Part shown: in pieces, positions 42,201-51,214 of the stretch
Position numbering within the stretch: position 1 is the stretch's first letter
Layout: each line of letters opens with the position of its first letter
Assembly: GCF_002843235.3 (NCBI RefSeq)
Contig: NZ_CP031123.2
Span: 2,170,001 to 2,234,000, forward strand
Source of the DNA: Providencia huaxiensis
GTDB taxonomy: Bacteria > Pseudomonadota > Gammaproteobacteria > Enterobacterales > Enterobacteriaceae
Length of the DNA: 64,000 bases
Direction of reading: 5' to 3'
Notes under the pieces: generated by a model
The model's database searches: none
Seen by the model: only the letters and a program-made list of their open reading frames with translations
What the model was told of the DNA's origin: nothing
Made by a program: the position numbers and the translations under genes

Positions 42201-44299
42201 CAATAATAATCACGGCGTTCGTACACTAAACGCGCTGTTAAGTTTTCTGCCGCCAGTTTATTACCCGCCGCATCTGCCATGACTAATTCAAACTCAGCAA
42301 GCGAGTTTTCATCCACATTATGGCGTTTGACATAACGGTCTGTGCGGTAATCATAAATTTCTTTCTTAGCAAATAATGGGCGAATACCGACCAATTTTTC
42401 CGCAGGCCAAATGGCTTGCTCAGCACGACGCGTCACTGGACGGCCACCAGCTTCAAGCAAACTTGCTTGTAAAACAGCTGAAATCGGTGAACGTGTTGAA
42501 CTCCAATTACTGTTTGGAATTGAAATCACCGTTTCACCGTTGCTGTCCAGCGTCAGGTCAAACTCATCCAACTTACGTGGTAAGCCCTCTTCGTTGACAG
42601 CACCAAATTCAAAGCCCGGTAATTTTGCTACCGCTTCACGATTGGCCTTTAACACAATTTGGCCTTGTAACTGGTTATCTGCCGCTGGCGCACCATATAA
42701 ATAACGCCCTTGAATATCAAAATCCACGGATTGATCAGTTAAACGCGGCACATCGCTACCAACGATTTCTAGCGCCATACGTTCAGGCATGAAATCTTCA
42801 ACATTAAATTTGTAATAACGCAGTGGCGAACCATCACCTAAATCAAAGCGCAGTGACCAACCGCCTGTCTCTGCATTTTTAGGGATTTCAAATTGATATT
42901 GATATAGCCCATTTTGGTTTTCTTCCGGCTGCCAAACAAAGCTACGAACCACTTGCCCATCCGTTTTTAATACATCAACTTTAACTGGTTGAGTTTTAAC
43001 CGGATTACCATCACCATCACGCAATAAACCATTGACCAGTAGCAATTCACCCGGACGATATAAATCACGAGGCCCAAAGGTGAAAAATTGTTTTGCGTAG
43101 CCTTCCGGCCCTGAAATGTCGAATTCAGATAAATCAAGTGCAGGCTGAGTTAAATCAATCATACTGGTTTGCCCTTCGTGGGTTGCCAGTAATAATTTTC
43201 CACCCGCTAATTTATCTAACTGGGCATGACCATCGCCATCTGTCGTGCCTTTTGTCACTAACTGGCCTTTTTCATCCAAAATACGCAGCTCAACACCTTT
43301 AATTGCGGAGCCTTTCGCTAAGGATTGGGTGAAAATGTCGACACGGTCTTGGTAGCTGTGTAGTGACACACCAATATCACTCAATGTGAAGACGGTCGCA
43401 GGGAATTGATAACTATAGCTGCCTGCTTTTTGCATGATGGCCAAATATACGCCATCTTGCTGCAACTCTTTGACATCTTTGAGTGGCAGCAAAATGGTTT
43501 GGCGGGTATTTTTATCTGGGTTTAAATCAAAGCGGCCGGTATAAGCCAGCTCCACTTTGTCGAGAAACTCTTCTGAATACCAATACTCATAATTACTGCG
43601 ATATTGCCACTGCGCTAAAAATTGTGGCAATTGCTTTTCATCTACACGGAAGAAATTGACGTCGACTTTATCAACGTTCAAGGCTATCACAGGTAAGCCT
43701 TGGGCGACCTTGCTCGGTAATAAGGAGCCTTTACTTGCAAAACCAACCGTTGGGATAATTTGTGCTGTGGTCAGTTTTTTCTCAAAACTGTCGGTCGTCG
43801 TACGCTCATTAACCGCTTTAATACCTGGGTTAATGGTTAAATTTAATTCTTTAGAGGGTGGAAGGTGACGGAAACGTAGTTCCATCTGGTTATCAGACAG
43901 CTCCCAAGCCCCATCCAATTTTCCTGATTTAACATCAATAAGGTTAATAAACTGGCCGAAGTCTTGGTTGGCTTGCAATGGCACGGAGAATGTCACCACC
44001 ATGGCACTTGCACCATCAAGTTGTAATTCAGATGCATCCAAAATGGTTAAATCTTTCCCTGCATATTTTTTTACCATTTCTTCAGTGGAAAGTTTCGGTG
44101 CTACTTTTTTCTGTTCTGCAACTGGCGCTGTTTTGGTTTGGTTTTCTGGCGCTGTTGTTGAAACATTTGGCTCATTTTTGGTTGTTTCATCTGCATTATC
44201 ACAACCGGCCAATGCCACGACCGATGCTAACGCAAGTGCTAAATAACGTTTTTTGGTTTTTAGACCCGCCAATGAAGCCCAACTTGATTGTTGTTTCAT
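39260..44299 (-). CDS. yfhM: Bacterial alpha-2-macroglobulin lipoprotein YfhM
   Basis: YfhM is a very large periplasmic lipoprotein thought to trap proteases that breach the outer membrane. The 1679 residues (E. coli 1653) start with a signal ending in lipobox VALAGC near residue 33. A threonine/proline-rich spacer leads into tandem macroglobulin domains with a bait-like region. The thioester motif CLEQ lies in PYGCLEQTISGLYPSL inside the alpha-helical thioester domain. The C-terminal receptor-like domain ends YVPDWRATGYSDGQLEIV. The GGCGGGCGG ribosome binding site is strong. Immediate linkage to pbpC supports a role in coupling defence and wall repair. Confidence 0.96.
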   Translation of the reverse strand: MKQQSSWASLAGLKTKKRYLALALASVVALAGCDNADETTKNEPNVSTTAPENQTKTAPVAEQKKVAPKLSTEEMVKKYAGKDLTILDASELQLDGASAMVVTFSVPLQANQDFGQFINLIDVKSGKLDGAWELSDNQMELRFRHLPPSKELNLTINPGIKAVNERTTTDSFEKKLTTAQIIPTVGFASKGSLLPSKVAQGLPVIALNVDKVDVNFFRVDEKQLPQFLAQWQYRSNYEYWYSEEFLDKVELAYTGRFDLNPDKNTRQTILLPLKDVKELQQDGVYLAIMQKAGSYSYQFPATVFTLSDIGVSLHSYQDRVDIFTQSLAKGSAIKGVELRILDEKGQLVTKGTTDGDGHAQLDKLAGGKLLLATHEGQTSMIDLTQPALDLSEFDISGPEGYAKQFFTFGPRDLYRPGELLLVNGLLRDGDGNPVKTQPVKVDVLKTDGQVVRSFVWQPEENQNGLYQYQFEIPKNAETGGWSLRFDLGDGSPLRYYKFNVEDFMPERMALEIVGSDVPRLTDQSVDFDIQGRYLYGAPAADNQLQGQIVLKANREAVAKLPGFEFGAVNEEGLPRKLDEFDLTLDSNGETVISIPNSNWSSTRSPISAVLQASLLEAGGRPVTRRAEQAIWPAEKLVGIRPLFAKKEIYDYRTDRYVKRHNVDENSLAEFELVMADAAGNKLAAENLTARLVYERRDYYWSWSESGGWSSNYDQKDLVMANENIVIAKDGTAKVSFPVDWGAFRLEVVNPENQLVSSVQFWAGYSWQDNTGGSGSVRPDQVKLSLNKPAYLPGEKAKVRIESPKAGKGYILLESSNGPLWWEEIDVPEKGLDVEIPVNKEWARHDLYVSAVVVRPGDDSKEATVKRAVGVLHLPIADENRKIALALTTPDKMRPNQDLTVKIKATAQDGKPLPEKVNVLLSAVDTGVLNITDFKTPDPYDAFFGRKRYSVDQYDVYGHLIEGQGKVANLRFGGDSEEAALERGGMKPLTEVQIIAEQAKPVTLNKDGEGEISLAIPDFNGELRVMAQAWNEKEFGHADSKVIVAAPLVTQMSMPRFMAGGDKSYFALDLTNMTDNTQNVTVNFKASGMVKLDGVSSRELALPKGKRTTINLPVKADYGFGEGEVSMTINGINIQGEANKDYSNSWKVGVRPAQPAETVSFATAIEPGTSWALPINQIAGLQPDTIEGQVLLTSRPPLDVSRYIRELFAYPYGCLEQTISGLYPSLFSTQAELNKIGIKTQTDADRHKAIEIGIPHLLSMQRNDGGFSLWDRNGREEYWLTAYAADFLNKANQRGFTVPQEAISNANTRLLSYLQDGNQINYPYTENQAGARFATQAYAGLVLASQQKAPLGALRQLYNQRDHAASGLPLVQLGVALNLMGDKSRGESAVIDGMKKQRNRYSYVGDYGSVIRDDAMIVALLNEYNLMPKSRDQKLQTLSNNLTSQRYFSTQESNALYLAGRFYLNESEAPWKATINGQEPPMVSDKPVSEFLSKGQLETGYSIENSGTNTLYTRLNVVGYPQHSPKPSSNVLGITRSYYDMKGNRISLDRLRSGEMVVVKLEVQASQSVPDALVVDLLPAGLELENQNLANSSANLSESAPNLQELIDDMQQSQIRHMEYRDDRFVAAVEVQQYRPTTLVYLARAVTPGVYSIPVPQVESMYVPDWRATGYSDGQLEIVR

Positions 44300-44574
44300 T
44301 ACCGCCCGCCCTTTAATTAGTTAAAATGTATTCTATTTTTACGGTTTTAACAGAAGGTTAAAACCACACTATATACGTTTAAATCGTTTAAAATACACAC
44401 AGATAAATGCTGCTGATAGTGTTTTAATTATCAATATAATTTAACAGAATGTAATAAGAACACCTATCAGACAAAACGGAAAAAATGATGGGAGAGAAAA
44501 ACAGAGAAATGAAATAATATTTTTTAAATAGTAAGCAGAATATATATTTAATTAATGACCAATATGCATTTTAT
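44300..44574. other. AT-rich upstream region of yfhM
   Basis: No gene supported. It contains the probable yfhM promoter and, at its low-coordinate end, the strong ribosome binding site. Confidence 0.45.
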
Positions 44575-44600
44575 GAGTGAGAAAAGTATTTTCCTCACTC
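44575..44600 (-). terminator. Hairpin downstream of the short sseB gene
   Basis: An imperfect stem GAGTGAG-AAAA / TTTT-CCTCACTC with one bulged base, followed on the minus strand by ATAAAATGC. Confidence 0.55.
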
Positions 44601-44614
44601 TATACATGAAATTA

Positions 44615-45067
44615 TTAGGTATTTTTTACTGGGATTGTATCTCGTAAGAAGCTACCAAGACGACGCTGATAAAAAGGTTGAACGTGTTGAGTAATAAAGT
44701 GGCTAACACCTTGCTCATTTTCATTCACCACACAAAAATCAATAGATTCGTCATCAGCTAAGAACTCACAAGCAAGTGTTCCCGCCTCATGAATAATGGT
44801 ATCAATATTTTCCGCTCCTGCGGTAAATTCCAATGCTATCATTAAGATAGGCGTTTCTTGCGCGTCATCGTTCTCTATTGCGGAAACCATAAAACCGCGT
44901 CTAACCACTTTGTATTGTTTAAAAAATTCAGTCAGCGCCTCAACAATGGCTTGTGGCTGTTCTTCTAACACACTTAATTTAAGTGATGAACCTTTTGGCA
45001 CGGTTAATTCAGTAAATTGGATCTCAGTTTCTTGGTTGGAACTGTTATTATTCGATTGCTGCGACAT
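44615..45067 (-). CDS. sseB: Short SseB-like protein (C-terminal domain only)
   Basis: The 150-residue product aligns by eye with the second half of E. coli SseB (258 residues). ALTEFFKQYKVVRRGFMVSAIEN, in the first third, matches the SseB C-terminal domain (LTTLFKTIKPVKRAFICSI), and VSHFITQHVQPFYQRRLGSFLRD matches its conserved end. The N-terminal SseB domain is missing. SseB affects serine sensitivity and its biochemical role is unknown. The ATG at 45065-45067 has AGGGGA upstream. Only 112 bases separate it from pepB, with no remnant of the lost half, so it looks like a genuine short form. The location between pepB and yfhM is near the E. coli sseB locus. Confidence 0.8.
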   Translation of the reverse strand: MSQQSNNNSSNQETEIQFTELTVPKGSSLKLSVLEEQPQAIVEALTEFFKQYKVVRRGFMVSAIENDDAQETPILMIALEFTAGAENIDTIIHEAGTLACEFLADDESIDFCVVNENEQGVSHFITQHVQPFYQRRLGSFLRDTIPVKNT

Positions 45068-45179
45068 TGCCAATCCCCTGCTATTAAAAAGAATCGCTTA
45101 TTATACTCGCAAATACGTCAAGGTAAAAAAATAGGCACGAAAAGTCACCTTCCCGTGCCTGTTATCAATCAAACATTCG

Positions 45180-46475
45180 CTACTTTGATTTACTGATTAA
45201 TAAGTTAGCCAATGTTCTTACACCTGTACCCGTTGCGCCCTCAGCCCATAAGCTAACAGCGGATTTACGGTAAGTCGCGGAGCAGTCAATATGCACCCAG
45301 TTTTGACGATAATTTTCAACAAAGTGCGATAAAAAGGCTGCCGCTGTACTTGCACCCGCGGTATGAGATGGCGCTGCAATGTTGTTTAAATCGGCAAAGC
45401 CTGACGGTAATTGTTGGCGATGGAATTCAGCTAATGGTAAACGCCAAAATAATTCGAACTCTGCATCTGACGCATTCATTAAGTCAGCGACTAACTTATC
45501 ATCGAAGCTCAATACTGAATGGTAGTCATTACCCACAGCCATTTTCGCTGCGCCTGTCAAGGTTGCTGCATCGATGATCAACGTTGGTTTTTCTTTGCTC
45601 GCATCAATCAGACCATCGGCTAGTACTAAACGACCTTCCGCATCTGTATTCATAATTTCAACGGACTTACCATTACGGTAACGAATAATATCACCCAACT
45701 TGAATGCATTGCCGCTAACCATATTGTCAGCAATACACAGGAACATTTTCACGCGTTTTTGTAAGCCACGCGAAATCGCCAATGCCAATGAACCCGCTAA
45801 TGTTGCAGCACCGCCCATATCCGCTTTCATTGAATTCATTGAAGAGGAAGGTTTGATGCTATAGCCACCTGAGTCAAAGGTAATACCTTTACCCACTAAC
45901 GCAGCAAAAACAGGGGTATTTGGGTTCGCACCTGGGTTGTAATCTAACGCTAAAAAGACCGGTGGACGACTTGAACCGCGACCAACCGTATGAATACCGG
46001 TATAACCTTGTTCTAATAAATCATCACCTTTAATAATACGGTAACTAATGTCTTGTGCGCCCACCGTGCAGAGTAAATCAATGGCGCGTTGTGCGAGTTG
46101 CTCTGGCCCTAACTCTTCTGCCGGTGCGTTAATGACATCACGTACCCAATCAATGGTACGAATACGGTTTTCTAACTCTTTACGATCCGCTTCTGGCAAT
46201 ACAGGCCATTCAATCGTTCTAGCCCCTTTTGGTGCACGAAAACCTTGCCAAAATGCCCAGCTTTTTTCTAAATCCCAGCCTTCGCCAGCCAAAGCAACAT
46301 TGCGGATCCCTTGGCCATCTAATTTACGGCCAGCGCTTTGTACTGCACATAATTTACCTGCATGTTTCAGGTGGATTGTCATCCCTTTATCGCTAGAGCT
46401 TAACAATGCGCCTTCGCCCCAACAAGGTGCAGCTGGCTCACAAGAAATCATTACTGGCATAATTTGTTTTGTCAT
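45180..46475 (-). CDS. pepB: Aminopeptidase B (peptidase B, M17 family)
   Basis: PepB is a cytoplasmic dimetal leucyl-aminopeptidase-type enzyme that trims peptides. The 431 residues (E. coli 427) contain the M17 signature [12 protein letters not shown]. Metal ligands are in [15 protein letters not shown] and KADMGGAAT. The C-terminal [14 protein letters not shown] closes the fold. The ATG at 46473-46475 ([11 protein letters not shown]) is used, since the longer frame adds 22 residues not typical of the family. It lies downstream of iscX as in E. coli. Confidence 0.95.
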   Translation of the reverse strand: MTKQIMPVMISCEPAAPCWGEGALLSSSDKGMTIHLKHAGKLCAVQSAGRKLDGQGIRNVALAGEGWDLEKSWAFWQGFRAPKGARTIEWPVLPEADRKELENRIRTIDWVRDVINAPAEELGPEQLAQRAIDLLCTVGAQDISYRIIKGDDLLEQGYTGIHTVGRGSSRPPVFLALDYNPGANPNTPVFAALVGKGITFDSGGYSIKPSSSMNSMKADMGGAATLAGSLALAISRGLQKRVKMFLCIADNMVSGNAFKLGDIIRYRNGKSVEIMNTDAEGRLVLADGLIDASKEKPTLIIDAATLTGAAKMAVGNDYHSVLSFDDKLVADLMNASDAEFELFWRLPLAEFHRQQLPSGFADLNNIAAPSHTAGASTAAAFLSHFVENYRQNWVHIDCSATYRKSAVSLWAEGATGTGVRTLANLLISKSK

Positions 46476-46648
46476 CGTTTTTCTCACTTTGTCTATTTTT
46501 GCAGACAGCAAAAGCCCATTTATTCTGTCAGCAGATGGCATTACCTTAACTGATAAATGCCAATAGGGATATCATTATAGTGCTGATATAAAATAAAAAA
46601 CCGAGCACTATTTCTAATAGTCGCTCGGTCTTTAGAATAAATCCCTCG

Positions 46649-46849
46649 TTATTCGAATTCATCCAGCCAAACTAACAAAATCGCTTCTAGGATTTTTTCA
46701 TTCGATTTTTGCGGATCATCATCAAATTCTTCTAAATCGCAAATCCACTGGTGCATATCGGTAAAGCGCACCGTTTTTGGATCAACATCGGGAAATGCGT
46801 CATACAGTGCCTCTCCGATTTCACGGCTATTTGACCATTTTAAGCTCAC
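46649..46849 (-). CDS. iscX: Iron-sulfur cluster assembly protein IscX
   Basis: IscX is a small acidic protein that binds iron and IscS and modulates Fe-S assembly. It is 66 residues, identical in length to E. coli, with [33 protein letters not shown] and the C-terminal LVWLDEFE. The start is GTG (46847-46849) with GAGGG 5 bases upstream. In E. coli it follows fdx directly. Here 618 bases containing a four-copy ERIC-type array separate them, so it may have its own promoter or depend on readthrough. Confidence 0.95.
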   Translation of the reverse strand: MSLKWSNSREIGEALYDAFPDVDPKTVRFTDMHQWICDLEEFDDDPQKSNEKILEAILLVWLDEFE

Positions 46850-46945
46850 GACACCCTCTCTTATCTATATCTGTCAGAGACATTTATGTACTTCATACAA
46901 GTCATTCAGTGCTCTAATTTTAGTCATGCTCTAAATAGTTTGTGT

Positions 46946-47044
46946 GTAGCTAGGCGGCAAATTGAGCTAATCCCTAGGAGCATACAAAAGTATGTGACTA
47001 GGGTTAGTGAAAGAAGCCAACAACGCTACAGCGTGAAGTATGAC
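46946..47044. repeat. ERIC-type repeat, array copy 1
   Basis: 99 bases starting GTAGCTAGGCGGCAAATTGAG. The inner hairpin pairs CTAATCCCTAG with CTAGGGTTAG and CATAC with GTATG around AAAA. The core aligns with the ERIC primer sites (AATCCCCAGGAGC and GTGACTGGGG). Separated from copy 2 by a 41-base spacer. Confidence 0.85.
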
Positions 47045-47085
47045 AATGCATAACAAGCACTTCGATTTTTTAAATAATTCACGTT

Positions 47086-47183
47086 GTAGCTAGGCGGCAA
47101 ATGAGCTAATCCCTAGGAGCATACACAAGTATGTGACTAGGGTTAGTGAAAGAAGCCAACAACGCTACAGCGTAAAGTATGAC
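47086..47183. repeat. ERIC-type repeat, array copy 2
   Basis: 98 bases, nearly identical to copy 1 but with one T fewer (AAATGAG) and a CACA loop. Outer arms TGTAGC / GCTACA are perfect. It starts 140 bases after copy 1. Confidence 0.85.
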
Positions 47184-47224
47184 AATACATAACAAGCACT
47201 TCGATTTTTTAAATAATTCACGTT

Positions 47225-47323
47225 GTAGCTAGGCGGCAAATTGAGCTAATCCCTAGGAGCATACACAAGTATGTGACTAGGGTTAGTGAAAGAAGCCAAC
47301 AACACTACAGCGTGAAGTATGAC
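47225..47323. repeat. ERIC-type repeat, array copy 3
   Basis: 99 bases with the AAATTGAG form of copy 1 and the CACA loop of copy 2. The outer right arm has ACTACA instead of GCTACA. It starts 139 bases after copy 2. Confidence 0.85.
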
Positions 47324-47364
47324 AATGCATAACAAGCACTTCGATTTTTTAAATAATTCACGTT

Positions 47365-47462
47365 GTAGCTAGGCGGCAAATGAGCTAATCCCTAGGAGCA
47401 TACAAAAGTATGTGACTAGGGTTAGTGAAAGAAGCCAACAACGCTACAGCGTGAAGTATGAC
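47365..47462. repeat. ERIC-type repeat, array copy 4
   Basis: 98 bases with the AAATGAG form and the AAAA loop. It ends 5 bases beyond the fdx stop codon, so the fdx message runs straight into the array. The three 41-base spacers are almost identical. Confidence 0.85.
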
Positions 47463-47467
47463 AAAAA

Positions 47468-47803
47468 TCAGTGTTCGCGGGCGTGATTGATAGTATATTT
47501 TGGTATCTCTACCACTAAATCCTCATCCGTCACCAGCGCCTGACAACTTAGACGACTTTCTGGCTCTAGTCCCCATGCTTTGTCTAGCATGTCATCTTCG
47601 AGTTCACTACTTTCTTCCAGTGAGTCAAAACCTTCACGAACGATACAATGACAAGTTGTACAAGCACAGGATTTTTCACAGGCGTGCTCAAGCTCAATAC
47701 CGCTGCGTAGTGCAACATTTAAAATAGATTCGCCTTCTTGTGCTTCGACAACCGCACCGTCTGGACATAAATCACTATGAGGTAAAAAAACTATTTTAGG
47801 CAT
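47468..47803 (-). CDS. fdx: ISC-type [2Fe-2S] ferredoxin
   Basis: Fdx supplies electrons for Fe-S cluster assembly on IscU. The 111 residues (E. coli 111) include the cluster cysteines [12 protein letters not shown] and the distal one in RLSCQALV. It overlaps closely with hscA (2-base gap), showing co-transcription. Confidence 0.97.
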   Translation of the reverse strand: MPKIVFLPHSDLCPDGAVVEAQEGESILNVALRSGIELEHACEKSCACTTCHCIVREGFDSLEESSELEDDMLDKAWGLEPESRLSCQALVTDEDLVVEIPKYTINHAREH

Positions 47804-47805
47804 AA

Positions 47806-49656
47806 TTATATCTCATCCACAGAATGGCCTGACAACGCTTGGCGAATGGAGGTATCCATACGACGCGCGGCAAACTCCTGCGATTGCTTATCCAGTTGTT
47901 TAATGGCATTTTCAATTGCGATTGGGTCTGTACCCTCAACCGCTTTAATTAACTCATTGACCGCATTATCAATTCCTGACTCTTCTTCTGGCGTCAGTAA
48001 ATTGCCATCTTGGGCTAATGCGCTCGTTAAACTTTCAAGCACTCTTGCTGCTTCAACTTTTTGCTCCGCTAGGCGGCGCGCATTTAAGTCATCTTGCGCG
48101 TTAGTCATTGAATCTTTAATCATGTTTGAAATTTCATTATCCGTTAACCCATATGATGGCTTAACTTGAATAGAGGCTTCTACACCCGTGGATTTCTCCA
48201 TAGCGCTAACACTTAATAGCCCATCCGCATCCACTTGGAAAGTCACACGAATATGCGCACCACCAGCTGCCATTGCAGGAATATCACGCAAGGTAAAGCG
48301 AGCTAATGAACGACAATCTGCTACCATTTCACGTTCACCTTGCACCACATGAACGCTCATCGCCGTTTGCCCATCTTTAAATGTGGTAAATTCTTGAGCA
48401 CGAGCAACTGGGATCGTCGTATTACGCGGGATCACTTTTTCAACCAATCCCCCCATGGTCTCTAGACCAAGGGATAACGGGATCACGTCCAATAACAACA
48501 TTTCGCTGTCGGGTTTGTTCCCTACTAAGATATCCGCTTGAATGGCGGCGCCAATCGCTACGACTTTATCTGGGTCGATGGATGTCAGAGGTGATTTACC
48601 GAAAAACTCCCCGACTTTTTGGCGTACTAATGGCACGCGAGTCGAGCCACCGACCATAACAACGTTCAGTACCTCTTGCGCTTCAACACCTGCATCTTTT
48701 AACGCACGACGACAAGCCATCAGTGTGCGCTTTACGTAAGTTTCAATTAACGTTTCAAACTGCTCACGACGAATTTCCCCTTGCCAGTTGGCAAGCTGGA
48801 TAGTCACTGTTTCTGCATCACTAAGTGCAACTTTGGTTTCTGTCGCCACATTTAATAACTGACGATTTAAATGATGATCACCTTGTAATGAGACGCCTGC
48901 CTGCTCAGCAATCCACTGAGCCAATACTTGGTCAAAGTCATCACCGCCAAGCGCGGTATCACCGCCCGTTGCTAAGACTTCAAAAACACCGCGGCTCAGG
49001 CGCAAAATGGATACATCAAACGTACCACCACCGAGGTCATAAACGGCTATTACACCTTCTTGCCCAGAGTCTAATCCATAGGCAATCGCAGCGGCAGTCG
49101 GTTCATTCAGTAAACGTAATACATGTAAGCCTGCAAGACGAGCCGCATCTTTCGTACCTTGACGCTGAGCATCATCGAAATAAGCAGGTACTGTGATCAC
49201 TACGCCATCCATTTCCCCACCTAAGGTTTCTTCAGCACGTTTTGCTAGTGTTCTTAGAATGTCAGAAGAAACTTGGATTGGGTCAACTTGGCCAGCCACG
49301 GTTTGAATAAACGGCAAACCATTTTCACTGGCAGTCAATTGATAAGGTAAGTCAGGGTAGCGTTTTTGAATATCGGCTAATGAACGCCCCATCATACGTT
49401 TCACTGAAATAATGGTATTGACCGGGTCTTGCTCGGCAAGTTGTTTCGCTTCCCATCCCACTAATTTGCTTTCGGGTTGATAATTAACAATCGATGGTAA
49501 TAAAAAGCGCCCTTGGCTATCAGGCAAAGCTGCAGCTTCACCACTGCGCACTGTCGCAATCAAAGAGTGGGTGGTACCTAAATCAATGCCTGCAGCCAAT
49601 TTGCGTTGATGCGGAGCTGCTGTCATACCGGGTTCGCTGATTTGTAGTAACGCCAT
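47806..49656 (-). CDS. hscA: Fe-S biogenesis Hsp70 chaperone HscA
   Basis: HscA is a specialised Hsp70 that, with HscB, releases Fe-S clusters from IscU to target proteins. The 616 residues equal the E. coli length. The ATPase domain shows [26 protein letters not shown] and [15 protein letters not shown]. The substrate-binding domain follows from about residue 385. It lies 12 bases after hscB and 2 before fdx. Confidence 0.97.
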   Translation of the reverse strand: MALLQISEPGMTAAPHQRKLAAGIDLGTTHSLIATVRSGEAAALPDSQGRFLLPSIVNYQPESKLVGWEAKQLAEQDPVNTIISVKRMMGRSLADIQKRYPDLPYQLTASENGLPFIQTVAGQVDPIQVSSDILRTLAKRAEETLGGEMDGVVITVPAYFDDAQRQGTKDAARLAGLHVLRLLNEPTAAAIAYGLDSGQEGVIAVYDLGGGTFDVSILRLSRGVFEVLATGGDTALGGDDFDQVLAQWIAEQAGVSLQGDHHLNRQLLNVATETKVALSDAETVTIQLANWQGEIRREQFETLIETYVKRTLMACRRALKDAGVEAQEVLNVVMVGGSTRVPLVRQKVGEFFGKSPLTSIDPDKVVAIGAAIQADILVGNKPDSEMLLLDVIPLSLGLETMGGLVEKVIPRNTTIPVARAQEFTTFKDGQTAMSVHVVQGEREMVADCRSLARFTLRDIPAMAAGGAHIRVTFQVDADGLLSVSAMEKSTGVEASIQVKPSYGLTDNEISNMIKDSMTNAQDDLNARRLAEQKVEAARVLESLTSALAQDGNLLTPEEESGIDNAVNELIKAVEGTDPIAIENAIKQLDKQSQEFAARRMDTSIRQALSGHSVDEI

Positions 49657-49668
49657 AATCGTTTTCTC

Positions 49669-50190
49669 TTAAAATTCATCTAGTAATCGTTCTTCGAGTT
49701 GCTCTGCTTGCTGCTGAAGCTTATCGAGAAAACGTAGTTTACGTACTGTATCAGCGGCTTTTTCCCACTCCATGGCATCCAGTTCTGTCACCATCAGGGC
49801 ACTTCGTGCTTGCTGCATTTGTTTAACGTTTTGCATAAATTTAGCCAACAGATCAAGTGCATCATCACTGTTCTCAATATTGTCTAACTCTTCACGTAGC
49901 TCAAGCTGCTCCATCAAAAATGCCGTGTCATGCATAATATGTTGTTCGTTATTAATATCAAAACCATGCAATGAAAGCATATATTCCGCGCGTTTTAGCG
50001 GATGACGGAGGGCTTGGTAGGCAGCATTAATATTTGCTGCTTTTTGCAGTGCTTGCATTTTCTCCTGTTCAGAACAGGTTGCAAAACGGTCAGGATGGTA
50101 TTGACGCTGTAAGTCTTGAAAACGTAACGTCAGTTGTTCGCTATCGATGGCATAGATGGGAGTCAACCCAAAAAGAGTAAAATAATCCAT
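49669..50190 (-). CDS. hscB: Fe-S biogenesis J-protein HscB
   Basis: HscB is the co-chaperone that brings IscU to HscA and stimulates its ATPase. The 173 residues (E. coli 171) have an N-terminal J domain with the HPD motif in QYHPDRFA at about residue 32-34. A C-terminal helical bundle that binds IscU follows. It precedes hscA in the usual order. Confidence 0.96.
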   Translation of the reverse strand: MDYFTLFGLTPIYAIDSEQLTLRFQDLQRQYHPDRFATCSEQEKMQALQKAANINAAYQALRHPLKRAEYMLSLHGFDINNEQHIMHDTAFLMEQLELREELDNIENSDDALDLLAKFMQNVKQMQQARSALMVTELDAMEWEKAADTVRKLRFLDKLQQQAEQLEERLLDEF

Positions 50191-50278
50191 AAGTGCTCAG
50201 TTTCTCGAACCGGTTACCAATACCACTAATAAAATAAAATTAGTAAGATTGGCCAAAAATTAGGCTTAATAAAACGCA

Positions 50279-50602
50279 TTATACGTGAAAACTTTCACCG
50301 CATCCGCATTCACTATTGACGTTAGGGTTATTAAATTTAAACCCTTCGTTTAAGCCTTCTTTCACGAAATCCAGCTCAGTACCATCAAGATAAACAATGC
50401 TCTTGCCATCGATGATGACTTTCACACCTTTATCTTCAAAAACTGTGTCTTCTTCATTGATTGTATCAGCAAATTCAAGAACATAAGCCATTCCTGAACA
50501 ACCTGAAGTTCTTACACCTAAACGCAAGCCTTCGCCTTTTCCACGATTTTGCAGAAAGGATTGAATACGCTGCGCAGCACTTTCTGTAAGAGAAATAGAC
50601 AT
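50279..50602 (-). CDS. iscA: Fe-S cluster carrier IscA
   Basis: IscA is an A-type carrier that transfers Fe-S clusters to apoproteins. The 107 residues equal the E. coli length. The three cluster cysteines are in [10 protein letters not shown] and ECGCGESF. The ATG at 50600-50602 (MSISLTESA) with GAGG 6 bases upstream is preferred to a longer frame with 9 extra residues. A gap of 201 bases and a strong hairpin separate it from iscU. Confidence 0.96.
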   Translation of the reverse strand: MSISLTESAAQRIQSFLQNRGKGEGLRLGVRTSGCSGMAYVLEFADTINEEDTVFEDKGVKVIIDGKSIVYLDGTELDFVKEGLNEGFKFNNPNVNSECGCGESFHV

Positions 50603-50627
50603 TGCAAACCTCACTTTAGAAACAAAC

Positions 50628-50661
50628 AAGGCAGATGCTACTCATGAGTCGCATCCGCCTT
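50628..50661 (-). promoter_or_regulatory. Strong intercistronic hairpin between iscU and iscA
   Basis: Arms AAGGCAGATGC and GCATCCGCCTT pair with one mismatch, and the 12-base loop contains the palindrome ACTCATGAGT, extending the stem. On the minus strand GTTTGTTTCT follows. It may be a partial terminator or a processing site that separates iscRSU from iscA-hscBA-fdx. Confidence 0.65.
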
Positions 50662-50803
50662 CAAATTATTTTATACCCACCCGATTTCTAAACTAAGAAA
50701 CTCAGCGATGTTTAGCCTAGATGGCATGAGTATTGTTCCAGTTATAGGACGATAACTTGTTGTTATTTATTAATATGGGTTGCCCTATAGACTGATTAAA
50801 AAC

Positions 50804-51190
50804 TTATTTGCTTTGGCGTTTGCTTTTGTAATCAGCAATAGCAGCTTTAATTGCGTCTTCCGCTAGAATTGAACAGTGAATTTTCACTGGTGGTAATTCT
50901 AACTCTTCTGCAATTGCTGTATTTTTGATTGACTCCGCTTCATCCAAACTTTTGCCTTTCATCCACTCAGTCACCAGTGAACTTGATGCAATTGCTGAAC
51001 CGCAACCATAAGTTTTAAAACGTGCATCTTCAATAATGCCGTCATCATTTACTTTAATCTGTAATTTCATGACGTCACCACAGGCAGGTGCACCTACCAT
51101 ACCGCTACCGACGCTTGGGTCGCTGTTGTCAAACGAACCAACGTTACGTGGGTTTTCATAATGATCGATAACTTTTTCACTGTAAGCCAT
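50804..51190 (-). CDS. iscU: Fe-S cluster scaffold IscU
   Basis: IscU is the scaffold on which Fe-S clusters are built. The 128 residues match E. coli. Its three cluster cysteines are in APACGDVMK, TYGCGSAIAS and KIHCSILAED. The HscA-recognition motif LPPVK is present directly before KIHC. AGGAG lies upstream of the ATG. It follows iscS by 24 bases. Confidence 0.98.
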   Translation of the reverse strand: MAYSEKVIDHYENPRNVGSFDNSDPSVGSGMVGAPACGDVMKLQIKVNDDGIIEDARFKTYGCGSAIASSSLVTEWMKGKSLDEAESIKNTAIAEELELPPVKIHCSILAEDAIKAAIADYKSKRQSK

Positions 51191-51214
51191 TTTTAAACTC
51201 CTGAAACCGTCTGA

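Noticed and set aside
44615..45179. sseB shortened by a recent frameshift
   Set aside because: The 112 bases between the start codon and pepB hold no remnant of the N-terminal domain in any frame, and a proper ribosome binding site precedes the short start.
46946..47462. CRISPR-like regularly spaced repeats
   Set aside because: The repeat unit is about 99 bases and palindromic, the spacers are almost identical to each other, no cas genes are near, and the core matches ERIC sequences.
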